Part shown: positions 1 to 8,802 of the stretch, piece by piece | How the letters are laid out: every line of letters begins with the position of its first letter | Position numbering within the stretch: position 1 is the first letter of the stretch | From: an uncultured bacterium | GTDB lineage: Bacteria > Patescibacteriota > Saccharimonadia > Saccharimonadales > Saccharimonadaceae | NCBI GenBank assembly: GCA_903821365.1 | Contig: CAIJKY010000007.1 | Location: forward strand, 1 to 52,608 | Reading direction: 5' to 3' | Length of the DNA stretch: 52,608 nt | Made by a program: the position numbers and the translations under genes | The notes under the pieces: generated by a model | Database searches by the model: none | What the model saw: only the letters and a program-made list of their open reading frames with translations | Told to the model about the DNA's origin: nothing

Positions 1-2200
1 CGCCATTCTTAATATTCAGTCTTTCGCTAACATTTGTTTTTTCTTTATTATTGTAATTTATATAGTAGCTTGCAAATTTTGCATTATCACTTTGATAATC
101 AAAGCTCAAAAAATAGTCTGCTCCCGACTGAACCCCAATAGGATTTGGGCCAGTACATGCAACGTGATTTCTAGCATAAAGCAACAAAGAAGATGTACCG
201 TCCGTCGACTTACCCGATTGGCTCATGGATATATCAGGGTTCTTGTCGTAAGCATAGCAATCGCCCACGCTCTGTTGCCATAGCCCATCTTCAAGCGATC
301 CGTTAGGCACTAGATTTGTGTTGGTTACTTTTGGATCATAGTAAGTAAATTTTGAGTCCGCCAAACTAGCGTTCATAACGAATCGCTCGCTAAGGTCATT
401 TTTGTTTGGGCGAGTATCAATGCTTGCTTGATTAAGCGGGAATGTCGTTACTTTAGCCTGGCTTTTATCAATGATATAACTGTTATTAGCACCTTTAAAG
501 TTCTGTAGCGTCACAGATAGTTGGCCTTGAGTGATATTTGCACGAGTAATGTTCTCAAAAATGTCATCAAGTTTGACATCACCATTCTCGATCTTACTAA
601 GTGGCGGCGTATAATAAAAATCTTTAGACAGTATTGAGTTAGTAAAAGAGTATTTCTCTGATAGGTTTGTAGCTGAGTCAAGTGTGAATATTGTATCTGT
701 AGTTTTTGCATATGGCGTCTGCTTAGCATTCTTATATAAATTCAATGCTCCATTGGCATAGGACTGAGTCTTAGTAAAATTAACGGCATCTGTTTGAACA
801 TGCTCGTCCTCACAGCCTAGGATATAATCATATGAATTCAGCTCTACTTTATCTAAATCTGCATCTGGAACTCGCTTGAGTTGCGCATATGTAGAGATCA
901 GTATCTGGTTAAGCTCCACAAAAGTTGATGGGCTGTCCTTCGAGAATCCAGCACAGTTTTTTCCACTCACGTACAAGATGCTCTTGCCCGTTAAGTCTGC
1001 TTTACTAAGTTGTGTTAGCTCAGATATTTTACGAGGAGCCACTAATTTGTTGTACATGTCGAACACTAAATACGATCCGCTTACGACAATAAGGCCAAGC
1101 ATCGATATTGCAAGCGGTTTAGTGTATTGTTTGTACTTAAAATTATTCAGAGCGATTACCGCCAAGGCAGCAACACAAATAGGAATATACAGTTGCCACT
1201 TTAGAGGTGACCTGAACATCCATCCTCCCGGAAGGCTAATCGCATATGCAATAATTTTATCAATATGAAAGAATACCCCCGTCGACAAAAGCGTGAGCAA
1301 CAAAAAGCCAACCATAAATACTGCAAATCTTGCATTATCTTGTTTATTATTCCTTTTGGCTGCTATCAAATAAGCACCGAGCCATGATGCATGAAAAAGA
1401 TATATTGCAAAATAATAAACTGTTTGACCACTTGCTGAATAATAGTCAAAGTCTTTTAACACATCCTTTGAAAGTGACAATGCGACATAGGGATCTCCCG
1501 TATTCGCAATCGATAAAAGATCAGTGTAATCAACAGGCTCGTTGCTGACTTCTTGAGACAACACATCTTTGCTAATGCTCCCTATACTTGCAATCGGCAG
1601 TATTAAATAAGCATTGAGAGAAATACCCATAACAAAAACCGCTAGTAGCTCTTTCCATTTCTTCTTAACAATTTTTGAGTTTTTTCGAGCTCTATAGATA
1701 AAATACAGGAGAGTTATTCCAAGATTAAGCGTAAATGTAAATGGATGTATTAACGACAGGTTGAGAAAAATCACTAATAACAACAGCAATCGTGCATCAG
1801 ATTTATCAAAGAATTTTTTAACTACTAACAGACATAGCGGGAGTAAAGCCGCAGCGAACACTAACCCCAATTTCGCAGTATATCCTAAAAATACAGGGTT
1901 AAACGTAAATATAAGCGCACCAATAATCGATATATACGTCTTCTTTGTGTTCAAGAAATATTTCGAGAATACATAAAAAGATACAAAGATGATTATGTAG
2001 CTACTGAATAGATACGCATAAGCGGTAAACAGATTATCGGATATGCCAAATAAACCAATGCTTAGAAGCCTAGCCGGAAGGCGAATTATGCCGTCTAAAT
2101 TTAAAGCTCCGCTTTGATAAGACCATACAAACAAGTACTTAAATAAGTAGATGAAAAAATCAAACGGAAATATAAAATCGCCGGAAGATATAAAGTTCAT
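1..2200 (-). CDS. Large membrane glycosyltransferase-like protein (3' end outside window)
   Basis: This reading frame starts at ATG 2200 and stays open for about 733 codons to the left edge, so the C-terminus is missing. The first ~400 residues hold about nine to ten hydrophobic segments separated by short loops. A loop reading LPGGWMFRSPLKW resembles the FRxPxKW-type loop of YfhO-like and PTPS-related membrane proteins, which are GT-C-fold-like polytopic enzymes. The remainder is hydrophilic and beta-rich and ends in a jelly-roll-like stretch (VPNGSLEDGLW ... SGADYFLSFDY) that suggests a carbohydrate-binding module on the outer face. It lies one base after the pyruvyl transferase stop (2202), so it is probably the last gene in view of the glycan operon. 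I infer transfer of a lipid-linked sugar or glycan outside the membrane. The exact substrate and family are not certain. Confidence 0.7.
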   Translation of the reverse strand, partial: MNFISSGDFIFPFDFFIYLFKYLFVWSYQSGALNLDGIIRLPARLLSIGLFGISDNLFTAYAYLFSSYIIIFVSFYVFSKYFLNTKKTYISIIGALIFTFNPVFLGYTAKLGLVFAAALLPLCLLVVKKFFDKSDARLLLLLVIFLNLSLIHPFTFTLNLGITLLYFIYRARKNSKIVKKKWKELLAVFVMGISLNAYLILPIASIGSISKDVLSQEVSNEPVDYTDLLSIANTGDPYVALSLSKDVLKDFDYYSASGQTVYYFAIYLFHASWLGAYLIAAKRNNKQDNARFAVFMVGFLLLTLLSTGVFFHIDKIIAYAISLPGGWMFRSPLKWQLYIPICVAALAVIALNNFKYKQYTKPLAISMLGLIVVSGSYLVFDMYNKLVAPRKISELTQLSKADLTGKSILYVSGKNCAGFSKDSPSTFVELNQILISTYAQLKRVPDADLDKVELNSYDYILGCEDEHVQTDAVNFTKTQSYANGALNLYKNAKQTPYAKTTDTIFTLDSATNLSEKYSFTNSILSKDFYYTPPLSKIENGDVKLDDIFENITRANITQGQLSVTLQNFKGANNSYIIDKSQAKVTTFPLNQASIDTRPNKNDLSERFVMNASLADSKFTYYDPKVTNTNLVPNGSLEDGLWQQSVGDCYAYDKNPDISMSQSGKSTDGTSSLLLYARNHVACTGPNPIGVQSGADYFLSFDYQSDNAKFASYYINYNNKEKTNVSERLNIKNG

Positions 2201-2201
2201 G

Positions 2202-3254
2202 CTAAATGACTCGTTTGTGTTCTTGATCTATAAATAGCTGAATGTCTTCTGTCTTAAGTGTTTCTATTGAGTATGGCTCTACAGTTGGATTGATTTCCTG
2301 TAGGACCTGACGTACCTTATTATCATACACTATAGGCATAAACGATATCCCTGCGGCATGTGCAGTGATGATTACATGATACTGAGGAGCAACCACGCAA
2401 TAACTTGCACCCTCCATAAATTCTGAGTACAACTCTAGCGGATTAAAGATTGGACTGAATGTTGTGACATTATTAAACTTTTTAGCCCAACTACGTATCA
2501 ACGCATCATTATGTGCATCTTCTTTCGCTGATTCCAAAATGGCGACTGTGAACTTCTTTTCTGGATTTTGTTGGATAAGTTTTTCTACTGAATTATTATA
2601 GTTATCTTGCTTAGATTTCTTCATTCTTCTTAGAAAAATAAGTACTTCAGTTGATTGTGGAATAATTTTATTAACCCGCTTATATCGCGTTAAATCAATG
2701 TGATTCATGTATGCAGATATATCTTTGTCACGAATGGTGGATTTTTTATATTTTATAAAGTTTTTATATGACTCGTCGTCTCTCGCAAATATCTTGTTTG
2801 CAGCTTTGGACGCGAGATAGGCGCTTCTGTGGCCTAATTTTGGAGTCGAGTTGTAGTAGCCTACGCCAAGTAAATACACTTTTTTGAAAAAAACATAACG
2901 AAGTACAAATAATAGAGTACTGAGTAGGAGAATATTTTTATTTACGTCCAAGCCCCACAGGCCACCACCTCCGATAATAATATTCCTTGAGGTTAACATG
3001 CCGATCAAAACTTGCGCCCTATCAGTGCCTTCAACAAGTTTTACACCTTTGAATTCTCGATGCATAGTAGGATAGTTAGAAATATTAAAATACGAAACTT
3101 TAACATTTTGACTCTTTTTTGCTTCAAAGATGTTCGCCAACACTTCTAGAAGCAGCTCGTCTCCATAATTGCCGCCCCCATAAAAACCTGTCAGAAAACT
3201 GTTATCTAAGTTAGTTTCTTTCAGGAACGTGTACAGATCTTGTTTTCTCTTCAT
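2202..3254 (-). CDS. Polysaccharide pyruvyl transferase family protein
   Basis: The 350-residue protein has the N-terminal motif GFYGGGNYGDELLLE (residues ~23-37), the GxxNxGDE signature of the CsaB/WcaK pyruvyl transferase family. It also has a glycine-rich strand IIIGGGGLWG (~92-101) and a C-terminal region with YCVVAPQYHVIITAHAAGI, matching the conserved R/QxH segment. The family moves pyruvate from phosphoenolpyruvate to a sugar as a ketal, giving surface glycans a negative charge; in Gram-positive bacteria such groups can anchor S-layer proteins. The ATG at 3254 has an AAGG site eight bases upstream and lies inside the preceding glycosyltransferase gene, giving a 44-bp overlap and probable translational coupling. 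Function is predicted from family membership; the acceptor is unknown. Confidence 0.8.
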   Translation of the reverse strand: MKRKQDLYTFLKETNLDNSFLTGFYGGGNYGDELLLEVLANIFEAKKSQNVKVSYFNISNYPTMHREFKGVKLVEGTDRAQVLIGMLTSRNIIIGGGGLWGLDVNKNILLLSTLLFVLRYVFFKKVYLLGVGYYNSTPKLGHRSAYLASKAANKIFARDDESYKNFIKYKKSTIRDKDISAYMNHIDLTRYKRVNKIIPQSTEVLIFLRRMKKSKQDNYNNSVEKLIQQNPEKKFTVAILESAKEDAHNDALIRSWAKKFNNVTTFSPIFNPLELYSEFMEGASYCVVAPQYHVIITAHAAGISFMPIVYDNKVRQVLQEINPTVEPYSIETLKTEDIQLFIDQEHKRVI

Positions 3255-4434
3255 TAGTGAGACCTTGTTTAGCGGAATTATTATTCATTGCGTTATGTAA
3301 AACTGCAATATGTTTTGACCAAGCGTATTCTTGTTTAACTTTTATCCACGCACTAGCGCCAAGAGAGTAAGATAGTTCCGGATGCTTAATGATCTTATCA
3401 ATACAGTCCAAAAACGATGCATCATCTCCAAATTTATAAAATAAACCATCGATATTATTTTGAAAGTACCGTGCAGCACCGCAATCATCTGGGATGATGA
3501 ATGTCCCAGCATTTGAGGCAGCCTCTAGAGCGGGTAGTCCAAACCCTTTTTCTTGGCTGAAAATTATGGCTGCACTAGCTTTTTGATGCAAGTTATTAAG
3601 CTCACCCTCTGAAACTTCTCCCAGTATTTCTACTCTATCAGCCATATTCAAGCTCTTCAGTGTACCTAATACTATCTTTTTGTAATCATCCTGTATCCAC
3701 TTCCCTGCAACTTTAAGACGAAAACCTTCTATTCTACTCGTAAGTGTGAGTAGTTGTTCTAGATTTTTACCGTGCTTCCAAGCTGATGCTACCAAAAAGA
3801 AGGGTTCTCTTGTTGTCGGTGGTGTTTCTATCGCATTTCTGCCTGGAGAAATATAGAAAACTTTAGCAGGATCTTTAACAATACTGGTTAAGAACTTTTT
3901 GTGATCATCACCTTGCACAAAAACCGCAGATGCATTATTGAGTATTTTTTTATCAATATAAAGCCCGAGGGGTGTGAGTGTTTTTAGCATTTTGCCTTTT
4001 GCTGATTCCCCGTATCCATTCTGCAAAATATAACTGATTGGATCATGGACATACATGCCGTATGGAATATTAAACTTAGCACCAAGCGCTTTTGCGCTAA
4101 ACGTAGTGTATGAATTATGACTAATGAGATAATCGTATTGAAAATCTTTTATAAATTTGTTGAGCAAAATTGGATATGTAAGGTGAAATAGCGAGAAGAA
4201 CGAGAAAAAAGGCATTCTAAACGAAAACCTAAAAAATTTCGGTATCTTAGAATCTAAATGTATGACATTGATACCGTCGAGCAGTTCATTGAATGCCATA
4301 GGAGTCTCATAGTCCTTCGATAAGACGAGTAGATCTGCCTGAATACCGGCATCTCTGTATGCTCGAACTTCTTCGATAGCAATCTTTTCAACACCGCCAA
4401 TGGTTATGCGGTCAAGTAGCACTCCGATGCGCAT
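3211..4434 (-). CDS. Glycosyltransferase family 4 (GT-B fold)
   Basis: The 407-residue protein opens with MRIGVLLDRITIGGVEKIAIE, the typical GT4 start with a glycine-rich acceptor-side loop. The C-terminal half has the nucleotide-sugar site: a GKNLEQLL helix start after VASAWKHG, VEILGEVSEGEL, and the conserved EKGFGLPALEAASNAG followed by PDDCGAARYFQNNIDGLFYK, which is the retaining GT4 E-x7-E motif region. GT4 enzymes use NDP-sugars to extend lipid-linked glycans at the cytoplasmic membrane face. Its start overlaps the upstream GT2 stop by one base (TAATG), and its 3' end overlaps the pyruvyl transferase by 44 bases, so all three appear co-translated. Donor sugar and linkage cannot be read from sequence. 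Confidence 0.85.
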   Translation of the reverse strand: MRIGVLLDRITIGGVEKIAIEEVRAYRDAGIQADLLVLSKDYETPMAFNELLDGINVIHLDSKIPKFFRFSFRMPFFSFFSLFHLTYPILLNKFIKDFQYDYLISHNSYTTFSAKALGAKFNIPYGMYVHDPISYILQNGYGESAKGKMLKTLTPLGLYIDKKILNNASAVFVQGDDHKKFLTSIVKDPAKVFYISPGRNAIETPPTTREPFFLVASAWKHGKNLEQLLTLTSRIEGFRLKVAGKWIQDDYKKIVLGTLKSLNMADRVEILGEVSEGELNNLHQKASAAIIFSQEKGFGLPALEAASNAGTFIIPDDCGAARYFQNNIDGLFYKFGDDASFLDCIDKIIKHPELSYSLGASAWIKVKQEYAWSKHIAVLHNAMNNNSAKQGLTNEEKTRSVHVPERN

Positions 4435-5294
4435 TATTTGCCTTTCTCGGTACTTACGCGTGGCGAAAACACATACCCCAACGCCCCCGCCCCAAACTCA
4501 CAAGTTTTCATAAACAACATTGCGATGCCCATATGTGGCTGTTTAAACAATTGTTTCGGCTTTGAAAAGAACAATTTATACCGCTCAATTGGTCCCTGTT
4601 GGGCGCCGAGCTTAGACTTAACGGGATTAGCTTTCAAGTACGACGTTGCGTGTTGAGCATAATAGTATTTCTTCTTTAATGTCTTGCCGAGGTTAATTCG
4701 GCCTTCGTTGTGTCGAATAAATGCATCGATTGCTACAATTTCACCGAGTTTCTCGGCGCGCTGCGATAAATCCCAGTCTTCACCACTTACGAGTGTCTCA
4801 TCGTAGCCTTTAAGCTGGCGAAAAACGTCCATCTTGAAACAACGAGCGGCTTCGATCCATGGCACATTGACATAAAATGAGCGCTCGAGCCGTTTGCATT
4901 GTGCCCAAAAACCTTCGCCAAATGACTCTTCATGGATCACGACACCGCTGGCATCTTTATTGACGCCAAATGTCGTCACGCACTCTGAGACAACTGTCGG
5001 TGCAAGTTCCATGTCGGAGTCGATAAACATAATGTAGTCGCCTGTTGCGCGTGCTGCTGCGTCATTACGCTGTGCGGTGCGCTCAGGACCTTTGGTGTAA
5101 GCGTGCTTGGTGAACTGCTTGGCGATTTCAAGAGTTTTGTCAGTCGAGAAGTTATCAACCACAATCAGCTCAACATTTGGATACGTTTGCTTTTGGATCG
5201 AACGCAGGCAGGCATGCAAAAAAACAGCGCTGTTTTTTGTAGGGACTATCACCGACACCAATGGAACTGGTGTTGATGTGGTTTCATGGCTCAT
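4434..5294 (-). CDS. Glycosyltransferase family 2 (GT-A fold)
   Basis: The 286-residue protein shows the GT2 layout: VSVIVPTKNSAVFLHACLRS at the N-terminus, VELIVVDNFSTDKT for nucleotide binding, and GDYIMFIDSDMELAP, which holds the DxD-type metal site. A later ETLVSGEDWDLSQRAEKLG contains the ED acceptor-side motif of inverting GT2 enzymes. The mature part ends in a hydrophobic stretch near HMGIAMLFMKTCEFGAGALG that may touch the membrane. The gene overlaps the upstream GT4 by four bases (ATGA at 5291-5294) and the downstream GT4 by one base, placing it firmly in the glycan operon. It probably adds one sugar to a polyprenyl-linked intermediate; the sugar is unknown. Confidence 0.85.
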   Translation of the reverse strand: MSHETTSTPVPLVSVIVPTKNSAVFLHACLRSIQKQTYPNVELIVVDNFSTDKTLEIAKQFTKHAYTKGPERTAQRNDAAARATGDYIMFIDSDMELAPTVVSECVTTFGVNKDASGVVIHEESFGEGFWAQCKRLERSFYVNVPWIEAARCFKMDVFRQLKGYDETLVSGEDWDLSQRAEKLGEIVAIDAFIRHNEGRINLGKTLKKKYYYAQHATSYLKANPVKSKLGAQQGPIERYKLFFSKPKQLFKQPHMGIAMLFMKTCEFGAGALGYVFSPRVSTEKGK

Positions 5295-6427
5295 ATGCGA
5301 ACAACTTTCTTAAAATCTTCATAACACTTATCAAAGGTAATCCGTCGGCTCCATTGCCAGGCATTAGTGCGAAGCCGGTTGTAGGTGAGTCGGTCGTTAA
5401 GCACATCCACTATTCTATCAGCTAAGGCAATTGGGGTGTTGGCTATGGCAAGATACCCTGTCTCACCGTTACGAATACTGTCTCGTAATCCGTCTGAATT
5501 GTAGGCGACGGCCGGTGTTCCTTGACTATTCGCCTCGGTCACCACCAAACACCAGCCCTCTTTAATGCTCGTCACCGCAACGACATGTGATTTTTGCATC
5601 ACTTCGAGCTTAGTGGCATACGGTACACGACCTAAATACTCGATATCAGCCGCGAACGGACTGCGGCGAATGTATTCCAAAACTTCTTGACCGTATTCAC
5701 CGTTGGCGCTACCGACAATCTTAAGCTGAAGATCGGGCATTTTGAGTTTGGCGGCTTCAAAGGCTTTTACCTGATGGAGCGTTTGTTTCATGGCACGCAT
5801 TGCACCAAGCGACAGCATGGTCGGCTTATCAAACTTGGCGACAGTCTCGATGTTGGCAACTGGCTGCATTTGGATGCCTTCACTAATGATGTTAATATCG
5901 TTGCTGTTAAAACCGCTTTTAACTAAGTCTTCTTTAGTGCTATTGCTCACTGTGATGACACCGGCGCCAGATTTGCTTAAAAGTAAGTTTGCGCTTGGTT
6001 CAAGTACATTGTAGCCGAGCACGTTGAGCGGAAACTTAGTCTCATAGTGCCAAATCTCTCGAGCGAGTTGATGATAAAACAAGTAAAAGCTCGGCCGTTT
6101 GCCGTGAGTGTTTTTGCCGCCAAAAAGGGCCGCAAAATAAGGTGCTGTGTTGACCGCCTCAACCACAACGTCGTAGTTGCCGCGTAGATTACGGATATAG
6201 TAACGAAGTGCTTGAAACGAGTGAAAATAACGATTGCGGCCTACACGGATAAAAGTGATGCCGTCAATAACTTCTTTGTGAGGTGCGCCCTCGTATTCGG
6301 CAGTAAGTATAGTGACTGCATGGCCCTCTTGGACTAAACGTTTCGAGATCTCCATTAACACCACTTCAGCGCCACCGCTTGCTGGGTGTTTATGGTCCTT
6401 CCAGCTTAGCCACAAGATCGAGCTCAT
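5291..6427 (-). CDS. Glycosyltransferase family 4
   Basis: The 378-residue protein begins MSSILWLSWKDHKHPASGGAE, with the SGGAE loop found in many GT4 enzymes acting on surface polysaccharides. Residues ~145-175 carry GAGVITVSNSTKEDLVKSGF, a strand-turn typical of the GT-B interdomain region. The C-terminal domain holds YLGRVPYATKLEVMQKSHVV and SIKEGWCLVVTEANSQGTPAVAY, including the EGW...E donor-binding segment. It overlaps neighbours on both sides by four bases (ATGA at 6424 and at 5291). Role: a further cytoplasmic sugar transfer in the same glycan pathway. The donor is not identifiable. Confidence 0.85.
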   Translation of the reverse strand: MSSILWLSWKDHKHPASGGAEVVLMEISKRLVQEGHAVTILTAEYEGAPHKEVIDGITFIRVGRNRYFHSFQALRYYIRNLRGNYDVVVEAVNTAPYFAALFGGKNTHGKRPSFYLFYHQLAREIWHYETKFPLNVLGYNVLEPSANLLLSKSGAGVITVSNSTKEDLVKSGFNSNDINIISEGIQMQPVANIETVAKFDKPTMLSLGAMRAMKQTLHQVKAFEAAKLKMPDLQLKIVGSANGEYGQEVLEYIRRSPFAADIEYLGRVPYATKLEVMQKSHVVAVTSIKEGWCLVVTEANSQGTPAVAYNSDGLRDSIRNGETGYLAIANTPIALADRIVDVLNDRLTYNRLRTNAWQWSRRITFDKCYEDFKKVVRI

Positions 6428-7449
6428 CGTATCGGCCGCTCCGTATCATTGCCACCGCGCTTGCGGCGCACAACGTACAGTGGACGGTTGAAAACTTCGG
6501 CGTGGATCGCTTCGATGTACCGCGCAATCAAGCCTAAGCTGCTCAATACCATGCCCATCAAAAAGACAGTGAAAATAGCGAGCATTGCAACATTCGAAAT
6601 CTTGAGCTGCATTGCATCATGAAATACATAATTTTCAAAAATGATAAACACACCGAGTAAGCCAGCGAACAGTGTTAGGCCGACGCCGAGATAGCCGGCA
6701 AAGCGCAAAGGCGCCATACTGTGCGAAGTGATACTGTTGAGTGCAAGATTGATAAGCTTTTTGGTGCTATACGCGGGAGTACCAGTAGCTCGTTCGTCGG
6801 GCTTAAATTCGATATACTCTCGATCAAAGCCAAGCCAGTCGATCAGGCCGCGGTTGATACGTGAACGTTCAGTAAAACGATTGAATTCGTTCACAACGTG
6901 ACGATCGAGTAAACGGAAATCGGTAGAGCGAGGCACGATATCAACGTCCGAGATACGTGCCATCAAAATATAGAATAGCTTTGAGCCCCAGCTTTTGATA
7001 AGACCTTCGTGCTCGTCTTGACTGCGAACGCCAACCACCACATCAGCACCAGCTTCCCAGCGACGAACGAAATCAGGAATGTAGGCAGGCGGGTGCTGCA
7101 TGTCAACATCAAGAATAACCACCGCCTCGCCAGTCACTTCTTGCATACCAGCAGAGACTGCCGCCTCTTTACCAAAATTACGAGAAAAACGAACGAATTT
7201 TACCGTGAGGTTTTTAGTGTTTGTTAACTTGTCTATAGCGGCGGCGGTGCCATCGCGGCTGCCGTCGTCGACGTAGATAAGTTCACAATCATAGTCGGCC
7301 ATGTCTTTTTTAGCAAAAACTGCTTTGACCGCTTCGTACAACAGGGGTACATTTGCCTCTTCGTTGTACGCTGGTGTCATGACCGAAATAACAGGCCTTT
7401 TGCCTGTTGTTGTTGAAATACCTGTCTTTTTCACACTTTGCTTGTCCAC
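6424..7449 (-). CDS. Polyprenyl-phosphate glycosyltransferase, GtrB/DPM1-like (GT2 with C-terminal membrane anchor)
   Basis: The 341-residue protein has a GT2 domain with ISVMTPAYNEEANVPLLYEA, LIYVDDGSRDGTAAAI, FSRNFGKEAAVSAGM and VVILDVDMQHPP (DxD), plus a GLIDWLGFDRE segment. Two C-terminal membrane helices follow (about residues 245-275 and 285-315). This is the architecture of enzymes that load a sugar onto undecaprenyl or dolichyl phosphate (GtrB, CsbB, ArnC, Dpm1 families). The start is a GTG at 7449. It is the first gene of the 1-7449 chain and overlaps the next by four bases. By inference it supplies the lipid-linked sugar donor used by a membrane GT-C enzyme such as the one at 1-2200. 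Confidence 0.85.
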   Translation of the reverse strand: MDKQSVKKTGISTTTGKRPVISVMTPAYNEEANVPLLYEAVKAVFAKKDMADYDCELIYVDDGSRDGTAAAIDKLTNTKNLTVKFVRFSRNFGKEAAVSAGMQEVTGEAVVILDVDMQHPPAYIPDFVRRWEAGADVVVGVRSQDEHEGLIKSWGSKLFYILMARISDVDIVPRSTDFRLLDRHVVNEFNRFTERSRINRGLIDWLGFDREYIEFKPDERATGTPAYSTKKLINLALNSITSHSMAPLRFAGYLGVGLTLFAGLLGVFIIFENYVFHDAMQLKISNVAMLAIFTVFLMGMVLSSLGLIARYIEAIHAEVFNRPLYVVRRKRGGNDTERPIR

Positions 7450-7520
7450 GGTTTACTACTTTACCAGAATTTTAAGGATAAAGCTATAGTGGTTGCCACA
7501 AAGTTTGTGTGAAATTTCTT

Positions 7521-8798
7521 CTAGCGAGCACCCGCTAACTTATATCCACGTGCTCGGTATGCCGTCCAGACCACCATACAACCAAGCAGCGTAAAGCTTC
7601 CGATCGCGAGACTGGTGATAATCGCCGTGATGCCGTTATGATTTGTCACGAACATGAAGGTTGTGACAACTGCACCGATTGCCAATGGCACTGTAACAAA
7701 ATAATGACGAAGCGCTACATGGTACTGTGATAGCAACGTAGCGAGCGATATCGCCATGATTGCAGCGCTCAGCAGAGGCAGGCTTGAAGCATAGGCGTCA
7801 TACCGTGGCCCCATAAGTGTGTGAATGACAAAGTGCGGAAATAGTGAGAAAACAAGCAAAGCGCTACCACCAAGTGCTGATACGAGCGCAATCGAGCGGA
7901 GTAACAAGGCGATATTCTTGGCCGGCGTCTGGCCAACCTTTACCGATGCAAGCAATACTAAACCAACCGAGCCGGTAAGGTAAAAGATAATGCGGGCAAT
8001 AGTTGAAATGCCACCATAGAGCCCAGCTTCTGTTGGCGAGAGGTAGTATTTAACCGCAATCGAGTCGATGGCCACCATTGTGGTTGTAATGAGTGAGGTC
8101 GCGAGCACAAATACCGCAAACTTCATATGTGGGCGAAGTATGCTCCACTCTGGCGTGCGGCGTGACGACTTTATCTTACGATAGCCAAGCTTGCGTGCTC
8201 GTTGCGCCGTATAGACCAGCCCAATAAGTTGTGCGAGCAGAATACCAGTAATAGCACCCGCCACCTGAAAGCCGACATAGACCAAGATAACCGAAAGTAT
8301 AAGCTTTGCACCAGCTGCTGCTGCCGATGTCGCTGACGCTGCTTTAAAGTCTTTTTTCGCACGAAGAAAGGCGCCAGTAAACGCTGGCGGTACACTTGCG
8401 AGAAAGATTAAACCAAGAATAATAAATGGAATCGGTGAATCAAACTTCAGTCCAGCCTGCAAACTTGGTGCAATAATGATTGTGATAATAAATAAGCCGA
8501 GGCTAATAAGCAGCGAGAATTTCTCAAGTTCGCTTAGTACGGCGTTTGCCTTATCTGCATCCTTTTCATTGACAACGATATTGGTCGCCACCAGCCCAAG
8601 CACTTGCAGCAAAATAGTTGCTTGCATAAATAGTGACACGAGCACTTGCAGCTCACCGAAAGACTCGGTTGGCAGCAGCCGGCCAAGAACTGGATAATAC
8701 AAGTAATTGAGCACTGCGACAATCAAAGATCCGATAAAAAAGACGAGGTTTTGTCGTAAAAATGGGCTTTGACTGGCGCGGACTAGCTTGTCTTTCAT
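7521..8798 (-). CDS. Polysaccharide flippase (Wzx / MOP superfamily)
   Basis: The 425-residue protein is hydrophobic throughout, with about 12 predicted membrane helices. Its N-terminal pattern is FLRQNLVFFIGSLIVAVLNYLYYPVLGRLLPTESFGELQ, where the GRLLPTESFGE turn is typical of RfbX/Wzx-type polysaccharide biosynthesis proteins in the MOP family. These proteins flip undecaprenyl-linked oligosaccharides across the cytoplasmic membrane. It lies 71 bases upstream of the glycosyltransferase chain and just after the VIT1-like gene (4-base gap). Together with the glycosyltransferases it completes a plausible synthesis-and-export pathway. No polymerase (Wzy) is evident in view, though one could lie beyond the left edge. 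Confidence 0.85.
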   Translation of the reverse strand: MKDKLVRASQSPFLRQNLVFFIGSLIVAVLNYLYYPVLGRLLPTESFGELQVLVSLFMQATILLQVLGLVATNIVVNEKDADKANAVLSELEKFSLLISLGLFIITIIIAPSLQAGLKFDSPIPFIILGLIFLASVPPAFTGAFLRAKKDFKAASATSAAAAGAKLILSVILVYVGFQVAGAITGILLAQLIGLVYTAQRARKLGYRKIKSSRRTPEWSILRPHMKFAVFVLATSLITTTMVAIDSIAVKYYLSPTEAGLYGGISTIARIIFYLTGSVGLVLLASVKVGQTPAKNIALLLRSIALVSALGGSALLVFSLFPHFVIHTLMGPRYDAYASSLPLLSAAIMAISLATLLSQYHVALRHYFVTVPLAIGAVVTTFMFVTNHNGITAIITSLAIGSFTLLGCMVVWTAYRARGYKLAGAR

Positions 8799-8802
8799 GA
8801 CC

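Noticed and set aside
7497-7509. Small palindrome CACAAA-G-TTTGTG
   Set aside because: It is short and between two operon genes; no second copy or regulator gene supports an operator.
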